The translations under genes were made by a program, and so were the position numbers. A model generated the notes under the pieces. It saw only the letters and a program-made list of their open reading frames with translations, was not told the DNA's origin and searched no databases. From contig NZ_VIRG01000056.1 in the NCBI RefSeq assembly GCF_008107695.1, forward strand, positions 232,474-296,473: a stretch of DNA of 64,000 nt, written 5' to 3'. Source of the DNA: Stappia sp. BW2. GTDB lineage: Bacteria > Pseudomonadota > Alphaproteobacteria > Rhizobiales > Stappiaceae. Positions 37,753-47,562 of this stretch are shown piece by piece; positions within the stretch are counted from its first letter, which is position 1; each line of letters begins with the position of its first letter.

Positions 37753-38104
37753 GGAACGGGCAACTCGCTACCTGGAGGATCAAGACCGGGACGAGCCCAA
37801 TTCATTCCTGTCTATCGCTTCCAGGACCTGAAGCCTACAGCCGTTTGCGAAAATCCGGTGTCTGTTGCAGGAGTGAGTTTCGGTTGGCGTATGCGGCCCA
37901 TCCTTCGAGACGCCGCTTGCGCGGCTCCTCAGGATGAGGGTGTGGGAAGGTAGGCCTCTCACCAGCCTGGCAACACATATCACCTCATCCTGAGGAAGCG
38001 CGTAGCGCTGTCTCGAAGGATGGGCCACTTGCTCTGGGTGCTTAAAGGAAATCGAAAAAGGCCGGCAGCGGAACTGCCGGCCCTTTTGTCTGGTGTGCTG
38101 GCGT
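37753..38104. repeat. Gene-free stretch with a second inverted pair of palindromic repeats
   Basis: This 352-bp gap between the MFS and glutamate dehydrogenase genes, which are both on the minus strand, holds the element at 37895-37939 (starting GGCCCATCCTTCGAGACGC). Its reverse-oriented partner is at 37983-38026 (starting CCTCATCCTGAGGAAGCGCG). The two are 43 bases apart. A terminator follows at 38054-38088. No gene is visible. Confidence 0.85.
38054..38088 (-). terminator. Rho-independent terminator after the glutamate dehydrogenase gene
   Basis: On the minus strand GGCCGGCAG (38082-38074) and CTGCCGGCC (38068-38060) form a 9-bp stem with a five-base loop, followed by TTTTT. It lies about 20 bases past the gdh stop. 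Confidence 0.88.
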
Positions 38105-41100
38105 TTACGCGGTGCCGCAGATTTCTGCGAGCAGGCTGGCCGCCACGGAGAATTTCGACACGCTGAGGCCGCCGTCGAGGATTTCAGAGACCGAGCGCTT
38201 GCGCCGGCCCACTTCCGCCTCGTGTTCTTCCAGCCAGCTTGAGAAACCGCCTGCCCGGACTGCGGCGATGGCCAGCGCCCGCTGAGCGGAGACCAGCGTT
38301 GCCTGTGCACGGTCGAGTGCAAGGCCATCGTAATAGTCCCGGACGTCGAGATCGTTGGCCAATTCGATGATCGCACCGAGCTGGAAGTGGTGGGCGACCT
38401 CGAAATAGGCTTTTGCCGCCGTATCGAGATCGGCCTCCGTTTCTTCCGAAACGATGACGATGTCGGGAATGGCCCGTTCCGCCGGTAGCCAGGCGATCCG
38501 CCGTGCCAGGCCTTCGGGAACGCCCTGGTTCACATAGGCCGCGGTGCGGTCCGCCAGGACTGCAGCGGGCTCTTCCGGCAAGACCGTCTCCAGACGGCCG
38601 CGCAGCACGGCAATGCCGGAGCGGAACCGTTCGACGACTGCGGACAGTCCCTTGTCGAAGGAGACGTTGCGCTTGAACCAGACCACCCGTTCCAGAAGCA
38701 GCGACTGGATTTCCGAGTAGAGTTCCAGCTGCAAGGCGCCGTCGATCTTTGTGTCGAGCTGGTCGATTTCCGTGTTGAGGTCGGTCAGGTCATAGCTGTT
38801 GCGCACGGCGACGAAGCCCTGCGCGATTTCGGTCGCCGTGGCGTCGGTCTGATCGCGCAGACGGGTGATGAAGGTGGGTCCACCCCGGTTGATCATCGAG
38901 TTGGCCAGCATCGTGGCGATGATTTCGCGCCGCAGCCTGTGACCGCTGATCTCGTCCTTGTAGGTATCGGCCATCTGGTCCGGGAAATAGCGGAACAGTT
39001 CGCGGGCGAGATAATCATCATCGGGAACCGAGCTTTCCAGAAGCGCGTCAAAGAGCGTGATCTTTGCATAGGCCAGCAGCACGCCCAGTTCGGCGCGGGT
39101 GAGAAGCAACCCGGCCTTGCGCATTTCGTCGAGCGTTGCCTCGTCCGGCAACTGTTCGACAACCCGGTCCAGAAGGCCGGCCTGTTCCAGTTGCCGCATC
39201 ATGCGCACCTGGTAGCCGAAGTCCTCCATGCCGCGCAGTTCGGTCATGGAGATAGCCAGGGTCTGCAGGTAATTGTTCCGCAGCACGAGCTCGGCGACCT
39301 CGTCGGTCATTTCGGCCAGGAGTTCGTTGCGTTGCTCGATGGTCAGCTTGCCGGATTTGACGGCGGCCCCGAGGGCGATCTTGATGTTGACCTCCATATC
39401 CGAGGAGTTCACCCCGGCGGAATTGTCGATCGCATCGGAGTTGGAGCGGCCGCCCTTCTTGTTGAACGCGATACGGGCAAGCTGGGTCAGGCCGAGGTTC
39501 GCGCCTTCGCCGATCACCTTTGCGCCGACTTCCGACGCGGTGATGCGGATTGGGTCGTTGGCGCGGTCGCCCACATCGGCGTCCGTTTCGGATTTGGCGC
39601 GGATGTAGGTGCCGATGCCGCCGAACCACAGGAGATCGACTTCCATCCGCAAGATGGCCGTCATCACTTCCTGCGGTGTTGCGCTGGCCTTGCCCAGCTT
39701 GAGCAGGGCCTGCATTTCCGGCGAGAGCGGGATGGACTTCAGCTGGCGTGAGAAGATGCCACCGCCCTTGGAAATCAGGTCGGTGTTGTAATCCTTCCAG
39801 GACGAACGCCCGAGGTCGAACATCCGCTTGCGTTCTTCCCAGGTTTTTGCCGGGTCCGGATCCGGATCAATGAAGATATCCCGGTGGTCGAAAGCGGCGA
39901 TCAGACGGGTTGCCTTCGACAGCAACATGCCGTTGCCGAAGACGTCGCCGGACATGTCGCCGACACCGGCCGCCGTGAAGGGCTCGCTCTGGATGTCGCG
40001 GTTCATCTCGCGGAAGTGCCGCTTGACCGCTTCCCAGGCGCCGCGTGCGGTGATGCCCATCTTCTTGTGATCGTAGCCGGCGGATCCGCCGGAGGCGAAG
40101 GCGTCGCCAAGCCAGAAGTGCCGGCCTTCCGAAATGCTGTTGGCCGTATCGGAGAACGTGGCCGTGCCCTTGTCGGCGGCCACCACCAGATAGGGGTCGT
40201 CCCCGTCGTAGCGCTGCACCCGCTGCGGCGGCAGGACGGTGTCTTCGTCCAGGTTGTCGGTCACGTCCAGAAGGGCGTTGATGAAGATCTTGTAGCTTTC
40301 CGTGCCTTCCTTGAACCACGCGTCACGATCGCTCATTGGCGGCAGGTTCTTGGGCACGAAACCACCCTTGGCGCCGACCGGAACGATCACCGCGTTCTTC
40401 ACCTGCTGTGCCTTGACGAGGCCCAGCACCTCGGTGCGGAAATCCTGCGGCCGGTCGGACCAGCGCAGGCCGCCACGTGCAACCATGCCAAAGCGCAGAT
40501 GCACCCCTTCCACGCGCGGGCTGTAGACGAAGATTTCCCGGAACGGGCGCGGTTGCGGCAGGTCGTCGATCCGGCGGCTGTCGATCTTGAAGGCGAACGT
40601 CGGCTGGGGCTGACCGTCGTCGTCGAGCTGGTAGAAGTTGGTGCGCAGGATCGATTCGATCGCATTCTGGAACCGGCGCAGGATGCGGTCGTCGTCAAGG
40701 CTGGCGACCTCTTCCAGATCGGCGGTCAGTTCGCCTTCCAGCCGTTCTGTTCCGAGGTCCCGGTCTTTCGCGGTGACATCCGGGTTGAAGCGCAGGTGGA
40801 ACAGTTCCACCAGCTTGGCCGTGACCTTCGGATAGTTGTTGAGCGTCGACCACATGTAGTCTTCGGAAAAGCGGATGCCGGCCTGGCGCAGATACCGCGA
40901 CAGGGCGCGGATCACCGCCACGTCGCGCCAGGCGAGATCCGCCGTCAGCACCAGGCGGTTATAACCGTCGTCCTCCGCCAGCGCGGTCCACACCGCCATG
41001 AACATGCTTTCCAGCCGGGATTGCAGCTGGTCGGAGAAGACAAAATCTTCGCCGCTGCGTGATTCCAGCGTCATCTCATGGAGATAGGAAAGGGGGGCGT

Positions 41101-42916
41101 CGGCGGGTGTAACGCGGTAGGTCCGCTCGTTGATCACCCGGAAGCCCATGTTTTCCAGCAGCGGCACGCGTGCGGACAACGGGATCGGCGAACCGCGGTG
41201 ATAGACCTTCAGCGACAGGCGGTTTTCACTGGTGCCCGACTGGCGATAGAAGGTAATCGTTGTTTCGTTGGTGTCGGACAGGGTTTCCAGCTTGACGATG
41301 TCGAACAGCGCGGACTGGGCGTTGTAGACTTCCTTGTAGCCGCCATGAAACGACAGCGCGTAGCGGTCGGCCAGCTTGCGGGCCTGCGCCGGTGAGAATT
41401 CGTCCTTCAGTGCGTCGCGTACGCTGTCGGACCAGGTGCGCACCATGTCGGCAACGGCCGCTTCCAGCTCTTCCTGCAGCGGCTTCGGTGTTTCCCCGCG
41501 ATCACGCCCGATGATGTAGTGAACCCGCGCAAGCGGGCCTTCCGGATAGGTGACATACCAGGCCGAGACACGCCCTTCGTAGACCGAGGCCAGATAGGTG
41601 CCGACATTCAGGCGCACCTCGGTGGAATAGCGGTCACGCGGAACGAACACCAGAATGGAGACATAGCGGTCGAACTTGTCTGGGCGGGACAGGACACGGA
41701 TACGCGGACGCTCGTCGAGCTGCAAAATGGCGATGGAAAAGTCGAACAGGCGGTCGCGGTCGATCTGGAACAACTCGTCGCGCGGGAAGGCTTCCAGAAC
41801 GTTTCGCAGCGCCCGGCCGGAATGGCTTTCAGAGCCGTAGCCGGCGCGGGCCAGCACGCTGGCAACCTTGCGGCGCAGGAACGGGATGGTGCTGGTCGGT
41901 TCCGTGTAGGCGGTGGAGGCGAACAGGCCGACGATACGCAGTTCACCGTTCATCTTGCCGTCGTCGTCATAGAGCTTGGCGCCGACGTAATCCATGTGCA
42001 CGCGCCGGTGCACGGTGCTTTTCACATTGGCCTTGGCGATGATCAGCGGTTCGGGTTTCTTCAGGAACTCGCGGATTTCCGGCGTGATCTGGACGAACTC
42101 GGTGCCACGGCGCAGCACGCGCACGTCCGGATCGGACAAGAGGCCAAGGCCGGTGCCTTCGTGGGGCGACAGCTCGCCCTCCTCGACACCGCCCTCGAAC
42201 ATGTATTCGCGCATACCGAGGAAAATGAAGTTGTCGTTCTCCATCCATTCCAGGAAATGGATCGCTTCCCACAATTCGTCGCTGCTGCCGGGAATCTGGG
42301 TGGTCTTGTAGGTGTCGATGGCTTCCGCGAGGCGTTCCTGCATCGGCTTGAAGTCGGACACGACGGCGCGGACATCGGACAGCACCTTGTCGAGCCGCGC
42401 CTTGAGGGTCGCACGGGCTTCGGGCGAATCGATCCGCGTCACGTGAATATGAATGAGGCTTTCCTGCCGGTCGGTCCGCTTCGGCGGCTTCTTGCGGGCC
42501 GTGGCCGATGTCAGCTTGCCGTTTTCATCCCGTTCCACGATGAAGATCGGATGCAGGACCAGATGCACCTCGATCTTGCTGTCCTGCAGCTCGTCCATCA
42601 CGGAATCGACCAGGAACGGCATGTTGTCGTTTACGACCTCGATGACCGAGACGCCCTTGACCTTGCTGCCCTGTGCCTTGAACGCCGGGTCGGCGATGCT
42701 GACGCGATGTGTGCCGAGCTCGTGATTCTGGAAATCCTGCCAGGCTTCACGGGCAAAGCCGATCAGTTCCTCCGCGGTGTAGGCCACAAGGTCTTCCGCG
42801 GCGCCCCGGTCATAAAAGGCGCTTGAAAACTCGGCGAGAGCCGGATCTTCCTGATTCAAGGTTGCTTGGACCGCGTCGATGATCTTCAATTTCTCGACGT
42901 CGTGTTTGTCCGGCAT
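38105..42916 (-). CDS. NAD-specific glutamate dehydrogenase, large (180 kDa) type
   Basis: A 1603-residue cytoplasmic enzyme that interconverts glutamate with 2-oxoglutarate and ammonia, mainly in glutamate catabolism. The N-terminal half contains ACT-like regulatory segments. The catalytic core lies near residues 730-1170, with the substrate-binding lysine region VPVGAKGGFVPKNLP near residue 849, and GDMSGDVFGNGML and FIDPDPDPAKTWEERKRMF further on. The C-terminal third is helical. The length matches the L_180 GDH class. The ATG at 42916 follows AAGGGGATGG by five bases. It is divergent from the AhpD-like gene. Confidence 0.95.
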   Translation of the reverse strand: MPDKHDVEKLKIIDAVQATLNQEDPALAEFSSAFYDRGAAEDLVAYTAEELIGFAREAWQDFQNHELGTHRVSIADPAFKAQGSKVKGVSVIEVVNDNMPFLVDSVMDELQDSKIEVHLVLHPIFIVERDENGKLTSATARKKPPKRTDRQESLIHIHVTRIDSPEARATLKARLDKVLSDVRAVVSDFKPMQERLAEAIDTYKTTQIPGSSDELWEAIHFLEWMENDNFIFLGMREYMFEGGVEEGELSPHEGTGLGLLSDPDVRVLRRGTEFVQITPEIREFLKKPEPLIIAKANVKSTVHRRVHMDYVGAKLYDDDGKMNGELRIVGLFASTAYTEPTSTIPFLRRKVASVLARAGYGSESHSGRALRNVLEAFPRDELFQIDRDRLFDFSIAILQLDERPRIRVLSRPDKFDRYVSILVFVPRDRYSTEVRLNVGTYLASVYEGRVSAWYVTYPEGPLARVHYIIGRDRGETPKPLQEELEAAVADMVRTWSDSVRDALKDEFSPAQARKLADRYALSFHGGYKEVYNAQSALFDIVKLETLSDTNETTITFYRQSGTSENRLSLKVYHRGSPIPLSARVPLLENMGFRVINERTYRVTPADAPLSYLHEMTLESRSGEDFVFSDQLQSRLESMFMAVWTALAEDDGYNRLVLTADLAWRDVAVIRALSRYLRQAGIRFSEDYMWSTLNNYPKVTAKLVELFHLRFNPDVTAKDRDLGTERLEGELTADLEEVASLDDDRILRRFQNAIESILRTNFYQLDDDGQPQPTFAFKIDSRRIDDLPQPRPFREIFVYSPRVEGVHLRFGMVARGGLRWSDRPQDFRTEVLGLVKAQQVKNAVIVPVGAKGGFVPKNLPPMSDRDAWFKEGTESYKIFINALLDVTDNLDEDTVLPPQRVQRYDGDDPYLVVAADKGTATFSDTANSISEGRHFWLGDAFASGGSAGYDHKKMGITARGAWEAVKRHFREMNRDIQSEPFTAAGVGDMSGDVFGNGMLLSKATRLIAAFDHRDIFIDPDPDPAKTWEERKRMFDLGRSSWKDYNTDLISKGGGIFSRQLKSIPLSPEMQALLKLGKASATPQEVMTAILRMEVDLLWFGGIGTYIRAKSETDADVGDRANDPIRITASEVGAKVIGEGANLGLTQLARIAFNKKGGRSNSDAIDNSAGVNSSDMEVNIKIALGAAVKSGKLTIEQRNELLAEMTDEVAELVLRNNYLQTLAISMTELRGMEDFGYQVRMMRQLEQAGLLDRVVEQLPDEATLDEMRKAGLLLTRAELGVLLAYAKITLFDALLESSVPDDDYLARELFRYFPDQMADTYKDEISGHRLRREIIATMLANSMINRGGPTFITRLRDQTDATATEIAQGFVAVRNSYDLTDLNTEIDQLDTKIDGALQLELYSEIQSLLLERVVWFKRNVSFDKGLSAVVERFRSGIAVLRGRLETVLPEEPAAVLADRTAAYVNQGVPEGLARRIAWLPAERAIPDIVIVSEETEADLDTAAKAYFEVAHHFQLGAIIELANDLDVRDYYDGLALDRAQATLVSAQRALAIAAVRAGGFSSWLEEHEAEVGRRKRSVSEILDGGLSVSKFSVAASLLAEICGTA

Positions 42917-43023
42917 TTTCCATCCCCTTAGGCGATCTTACGGTTTGGCTCTGTCGCTGGCTCGTTTTAAGACTTAAGTTCGTATTTCAACGACATAAAC
43001 GGTTTCATGATGGGAGGAGCAAA

Positions 43024-43590
43024 TTGTCAAGTAAAGTCACGGCCTTGCAAATCGATTCAAGTGTAACATTGAGTGAAAAGACACAGGCTTATTTCGATCT
43101 GTGCCAAGAGAAACTGGGGCTCGTGCCCAACGTTCTCAAGGCCTATGCGTTCGACGAAACGAAGCTGCGCGCCTTCACTGACATGTACAACGACCTCATG
43201 CTGGGCGAGTGTGCGCTCTCCAAGCTTGAAAGGGAGATGATTGCCGTTGCGGTTTCCGCGGTCAACCGATGTTTTTATTGCCTGACTGCCCACGGGGCAG
43301 CGGTGCGCGAACTTTCCGGGGATCCCGTGCTGGGTGAACTGATGGTGATGAACTACCGGGTCGCAGATCTTTCGCCGCGGCAGCGGGCGATGCTCGACTT
43401 TGCCGTCAAGCTGACGGAAAAGCCGGCAGAGATCGTGGAAAGCGACCGGCAGGCCCTGAGGGATGCCGGGTTTACGGATCGCGATATCTGGGACATCGGT
43501 TCGGTGGCAGCCTTCTTCAACATGACCAACCGGGTGGCCGCCGCCTCCGACATGCGTCCGAATGATGAGTATCACTCAATGGCCCGTTGA
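43024..43590 (+). CDS. AhpD-like peroxidase-related protein (carboxymuconolactone decarboxylase fold)
   Basis: A 188-residue protein with the CxxC active site CFYCLTAHG (Cys83, Cys86, His90) of AhpD-type peroxidase-related enzymes; the second half has the doublet helices of the CMD fold (DFAVKLTEKPAEI, DRDIWDIGSVAAFFNMTNR). It probably reduces peroxides with help from a thiol partner. Its start is TTG at 43024, with a very strong GGGAGGAG five bases before it, and it is divergent from glutamate dehydrogenase. Confidence 0.88.
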   Translation: MSSKVTALQIDSSVTLSEKTQAYFDLCQEKLGLVPNVLKAYAFDETKLRAFTDMYNDLMLGECALSKLEREMIAVAVSAVNRCFYCLTAHGAAVRELSGDPVLGELMVMNYRVADLSPRQRAMLDFAVKLTEKPAEIVESDRQALRDAGFTDRDIWDIGSVAAFFNMTNRVAAASDMRPNDEYHSMAR

Positions 43591-43729
43591 GATAACGCAG
43601 TGGCGCGCGGCGGTGACAAGCCGCGCGATTGGGTGTATGACGCTTGCGATTTTACACTGATCGGCGTGGAAACTTTCGTGTCTTGCGGCTCGAACGTCAC
43701 GGCGATCCCGAGAAGGAGAGGAGCGGGCT

Positions 43730-44680
43730 ATGGTTGCGCGCGTGTTTATTGATGGTGAAGCCGGTACGACGGGTCTGCAGATCCGCGAGCGCCTTGCCAT
43801 GCGCCGCGACCTTGAGCTGATCTCCATCCCGGAAGACAGCCGGAAGGATCCGGCTGCCCGGGCCGATTATCTCAACAAGGCCGATGTTGCCATTCTTTGC
43901 CTGCCGGATGCGGCGGCCAAGGAAAGCGTGGCCCTGATCGAAAACGACACCACTCGCGTGATCGACGCCTCCAGCGCCCACCGCGTTGCCGAGGGCTGGG
44001 CCTACGGCTTTGCCGAAATGGATCTCGATCAGGCCGACATCGTCGCCGCCGCCATGCGTGTCACCAATCCGGGCTGCTGGCCGCAGGGGCTTATCGCAGC
44101 GGTGCGTCCGCTGGTCGCCGCAAAGCTGCTGCCCTCGGACTTCAACCTGACCTATTTCGGCGTCTCCGGTTATTCCGGTGGCGGCAAAAGCATGATTGCC
44201 GATTACGAAGCTGCAGGCACGGGCGTCAACGCGGTTGCGCCTTACGCGCTTGGCTTCAACCACAAGCACCTGCCGGAAATGACCGAATACGGTCTGCTGG
44301 ATGCAGCGCCGCTGTTCACGCCGACCGTTGGCAACTTCTACAATGGCATGCTGACGGTTGTGCCGCTGAACCTGGCCGGTCTGGCGACCATTCCGACCGG
44401 CGAGCAGCTGCACGCGGCCATCGCGGATCATTTCGCTGCTGCGGCCGATGGTTTCGTCGAAGTGGCACCGCTGGAAGGGCTGGAGAAATCCGACAGCCTC
44501 AACCCGCAGGCGCTCAACGGCACCAACAAGCTGCAACTGCACGTCTTTGCAAATGAAGCCAGGGCGCAGGCCGCCATCGTTGCGGTCTATGACAACCTGG
44601 GCAAGGGCGCGTCCGGTGCGGCCGTCCAGAACCTCAATCTGATGCTCGGCGTCGACCAGACCACCAGCCTTGCTGCGTGA
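43730..44680 (+). CDS. argC: N-acetyl-gamma-glutamyl-phosphate reductase, type 2
   Basis: Third enzyme of arginine synthesis, reducing N-acetylglutamyl phosphate with NADPH. The 316-residue sequence is of the shorter ArgC2 type: nucleotide loop GEAGTTGLQIRERL, catalytic Cys in TNPGCWPQG at about residue 118, YSGGGKSMI and FNHKHLPEM with the active-site His. AGAAGGAGAGGAG precedes the ATG. leuD follows after 39 bases, so arginine and leucine synthesis genes are likely cotranscribed here. Confidence 0.94.
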   Translation: MVARVFIDGEAGTTGLQIRERLAMRRDLELISIPEDSRKDPAARADYLNKADVAILCLPDAAAKESVALIENDTTRVIDASSAHRVAEGWAYGFAEMDLDQADIVAAAMRVTNPGCWPQGLIAAVRPLVAAKLLPSDFNLTYFGVSGYSGGGKSMIADYEAAGTGVNAVAPYALGFNHKHLPEMTEYGLLDAAPLFTPTVGNFYNGMLTVVPLNLAGLATIPTGEQLHAAIADHFAAAADGFVEVAPLEGLEKSDSLNPQALNGTNKLQLHVFANEARAQAAIVAVYDNLGKGASGAAVQNLNLMLGVDQTTSLAA

Positions 44681-44719
44681 GCGGGCATCCGTTTTCAGGC
44701 CTTTCAGGAGAGAAGAAGA

Positions 44720-45325
44720 ATGGAAAAATTTGAGACCCTGACCGGTGTCGCGGCACCGTTGCCGATCGTCAATATCGACACGGACATGATCATTCCGAAG
44801 CAGTTCCTGAAGACGATCAAGCGCACCGGTCTCGGCACTGCGCTGTTCCATGAAATGCGCACCAACGACGACGGTTCGGAAAACGAGAATTTCATTCTCA
44901 ACAAGGCAGCCTATCGCAATGCCAAGATCCTGATCGCCGGCGACAATTTCGGCTGTGGCTCCTCGCGTGAGCACGCTCCCTGGGCTCTTCTCGATTTCGG
45001 CATTCGCTGCGTGATTTCAACGTCGTTCGCGGATATCTTCTACAACAACTGCTTCAAGAACGGCATTCTGCCGATCCAGGTTTCCGAAGACGAACTCGAA
45101 ACGCTGATGCATGCCGCTGAACGCGGCGCCAATTTCACGCTGACGATCGATCTGGAAAATCAGGAGATCAAGGGCCTGGAAAGCGGCGCCATCGCCTTCA
45201 GTATCGACAGCTTCCGCAAGCATTGCCTGACCAACGGCCTCGACGACATCGGCCTGACCATGGCCAAGGCCGGAGATATCGACACCTTCGAAAGCAAGAC
45301 GGGCAACGACCGCCCCTGGGTCTAA
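44720..45325 (+). CDS. leuD: 3-isopropylmalate dehydratase small subunit
   Basis: LeuD completes the Fe-S isomerase LeuCD, which converts 2-isopropylmalate to 3-isopropylmalate in leucine synthesis. The 201-residue protein has the swivel-domain motif [17 protein letters not shown] near residue 73 and [17 protein letters not shown]. leuC is not in the window. AGGAGAGAAGAAG lies before the ATG. A terminator follows. Confidence 0.95.
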   Translation: MEKFETLTGVAAPLPIVNIDTDMIIPKQFLKTIKRTGLGTALFHEMRTNDDGSENENFILNKAAYRNAKILIAGDNFGCGSSREHAPWALLDFGIRCVISTSFADIFYNNCFKNGILPIQVSEDELETLMHAAERGANFTLTIDLENQEIKGLESGAIAFSIDSFRKHCLTNGLDDIGLTMAKAGDIDTFESKTGNDRPWV

Positions 45326-45347
45326 GCCTCGTTGCATAGCCAAATTG

Positions 45348-45376
45348 AAAGCCGGGTGGTGAGGCCCGGCTTTTTT
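45348..45376 (+). terminator. Rho-independent terminator after leuD
   Basis: AAAGCCGGG and CCCGGCTTT form a 9-bp stem around a short loop, followed by more T residues (CTTTTTTG). It begins 22 bases after the leuD stop. Confidence 0.88.
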
Positions 45377-45429
45377 GTATTTCATGTTTTTGCCCGCTCA
45401 AGCCGCACGGCTCTTCGCAATAGCTTGTT

Positions 45430-46330
45430 TCTCAAGGGGTCGATCCTCAGGACGGTGATAACGGCAATCTCACCAAGCCGCCCCGCCCCGAAGCCTGTGG
45501 ACCTTGTCATCCCTGCGAAGGCAGGGATCCAGTATTCACTGAGTTCGCAAGGTTTTCCAATCCTGGCCTCACGGCGTACTGGATCCCGGTCTTGCCGCTG
45601 ACGCGACAAACCGGGATGACAACCAGGCGGGTTTGAGTGGCTCTAACCTTGGTCTGTCTGTCAGGATTGGTGCATGCGGGGCCGCCGAAATCAGGATCGG
45701 CAAATTCGCTGCGTTGGGCTTGCTGGTGCGCAGCTTGTCGAAACGGCCATAGTCCCTCTTGTCGGGCGATCCACCGGGGGTTGATCGCGGCAATCGCGCC
45801 AAGCCGCCCCGCCCCGAAGCCTATGAACCTTGTCATCCCCGCGAAGGCGGGGATCCAGTATTCATTGAGTTCGTAGGGTTTTCTACGTCTGGCCCCACGG
45901 GGTACTGGATCCCGGTCTTGCCGCTGACGCGACAAACCGGGATGACAACCACACGTGTTTGAGTGGTTCCAACTCGGATTTATTGTCTGGGTTGGTGCAT
46001 GCGGGGCCGTCGAAATCCGAATCGGCAGATCCGCTGCGTGGGGCTTGCTGGTGCGCAGTTCTTCGTCATGTTGGATCTCCCTCACATGGGGGCGACCCAC
46101 CGGGGTTTGATCACGGCAAACGCATCAGGCCGTCGTTCCCTGAAGCCTCTCACCCTTGTCATCCCTGCGAAGGCAGGGATCCAGTATTCACTGAGTTCGC
46201 AAGGTTTTCCAATCCTGGCCTCACGGCGTACTGGATCCCGGTCTTGCCGCTGACGCGACAAACCGGGATGACAACCAGGCGGGTTTGGGTGGTTCCAACT
46301 TGGATTTCCTGTTTGCGTTGGATGCATGCG
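45430..46330. repeat. Three direct 326-bp repeat units, each with a palindromic element
   Basis: The gap between leuD and msrQ (1.1 kb, no gene) is filled by three imperfect direct repeats. The core CTTGTCATCCC starts at 45503, 45829 and 46155, so the period is exactly 326 bases twice. Each core of about 125 bases is bounded by the inverted ends TTGTCATCCC and GGGATGACAA and holds the inner inverted pair GGATCCAGTA / TACTGGATCC. Units one and three are almost identical in the core; unit two differs at many places, yet its stem pairs are kept (CCCTGCGAAGGCAGGG against CCCCGCGAAGGCGGGG). The linker TGGTGCATGCGGGGCCG is also repeated. Confidence 0.9.
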
Positions 46331-46449
46331 GGTTGGGTCAATAGGAGCTTGCCGAGGAAGCGGGGTGGACAACTGCTTCTCGTCTTCTTCACGCAAGCTT
46401 GAAAAGCTTTTCGCTGCTTTTGATCGCTTCGTGCGATACTGCGGAGCGC

Positions 46450-47322
46450 ATGAATATGACGACACTGGCCTCCTACGCTCCCTGGACCGACCGGCGCGGC
46501 AACCTGTCCGTTTTGCGATTGGCTGTTTTCATCGCCGCGTTGCTTCCGGCATTGCAGGTCTTTTACAGCCTTGCGTTTGGCCCGGTGTTGCCGGAGCCAT
46601 TCGAGATGGAGCTTCACGCCAGCGGTGACTGGGCGATCCGGTTCCTGCTTGTGACCCTTGCCATCACGCCGCTCAGGCGGATTTTTTCGTGGAACCGGAT
46701 TGTCGGCGTGCGCCGCATGCTGGGCATAACAGTGCTTGCCTACGCCCTGTTGCATCTGGGCCTTTATGCGGCGCAGGAAAACTGGAACCTCGCCAAGGTC
46801 GTTTCCGAGATTTTCCTGCGCTTTTATCTGACCATAGGCTTTGTCGCGTTATGCGGACTTGCGGTTCTGGGTGCGACGTCCTTCGATGCGGCCATCCGCA
46901 AACTCGGTCGGAACTGGCAGCGGCTGCACCTGGTGATCTATCCGATCGGCGGCCTCATGCTGTTCCATTTCTTCCTGCAGTCCAAATCCGACGTCACGGA
47001 GGCGACCCTGATGGCGGGCCTCTTCGTGCTGCTGATGGTCTACAGGCTGGCAGTCAAGGTTGGCTTCCGTCTCGCCAACCCGTTGGTTCTGGCGATGTGC
47101 GCATGTGTGGCGACGGCTGGTACGGCCGGGATCGAATATGCCTGGTACGCTCTTGCCACGGGCATTCCGGCGGACCGGGTGTTTCAGGCAAATTTCGCCG
47201 TTACCGTTGCGATCCGTCCGGCGGTCTGGGTGGGGATCATCGGGCTCGGGGTTGCTGCTGCGGCAATTGTTCGATGGGTTGGCGGATTGCTTGGCCCGAA
47301 GCTTCGGTTGAACCGGGCGTAA
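46450..47322 (+). CDS. msrQ: MsrQ/YedZ-type haem-binding ferric reductase-like membrane protein
   Basis: A 290-residue integral membrane protein with a ferric-reductase-like transmembrane domain: five or six segments with likely haem histidines in LLHLGLYAAQE, RLHLVIYPIGG and LFHFFLQSKSD. MsrQ passes electrons from the respiratory chain to the periplasmic molybdoenzyme MsrP, which repairs oxidised methionine. It is somewhat long because of extra C-terminal segments (about residues 200-285). ATG at 46450 has GGAG upstream. msrP is not next to it in the window, so its partner must be elsewhere or the gene has a separate role. Confidence 0.82.
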   Translation: MNMTTLASYAPWTDRRGNLSVLRLAVFIAALLPALQVFYSLAFGPVLPEPFEMELHASGDWAIRFLLVTLAITPLRRIFSWNRIVGVRRMLGITVLAYALLHLGLYAAQENWNLAKVVSEIFLRFYLTIGFVALCGLAVLGATSFDAAIRKLGRNWQRLHLVIYPIGGLMLFHFFLQSKSDVTEATLMAGLFVLLMVYRLAVKVGFRLANPLVLAMCACVATAGTAGIEYAWYALATGIPADRVFQANFAVTVAIRPAVWVGIIGLGVAAAAIVRWVGGLLGPKLRLNRA

Positions 47323-47562
47323 ACCTATCGCCAGACCTGTTGATCAAGTGTAACGAAGCGTTCTTCTGCCTTCGTCCTCCCATGACTTGACCATGGGGTC
47401 CACGCCGATCGCCTTGACCTTCTGACGAGCTTGGCAGTGAGGCCTGGTCGCGGCAATGGCGGGGGAAGAATAGGTTTTCGGAGAAACTCGAAGATCCGCC
47501 GACAATCAGGCGCTGTCTTGGCTTGTTTGAAGTGCGGGAGGTTTTGCGCTCAGGCTTTCGCC

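Noticed and set aside
37780..38376. 198-codon minus-strand frame across the repeat pair and the gdh 3' end
   Set aside because: It runs through the palindromic repeats and the terminator and overlaps gdh in another frame.
39884..41062. Long plus-strand open frame opposite the glutamate dehydrogenase gene (and similar ones at 38939-39751 and 41519-42826)
   Set aside because: They lie fully antisense to a strongly conserved gene, have His/Gln/Arg-rich compositions and no ribosome-binding site. High GC leaves such frames open.
42960..42980. TTAA pair before glutamate dehydrogenase as a CtrA box
   Set aside because: The two TTAA are only three bases apart (TTAAGACTTAA), not seven.
45430..46330. 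CRISPR-like array
   Set aside because: Only three units of 326 bases with long similar linkers and internal palindromes; no short repeats with unique spacers and no cas genes.
45507..46465. Several open frames within the 326-bp repeats on both strands
   Set aside because: They repeat with the units and run through palindromes; the same sequence gives different peptides in different frames, so they are not genes.
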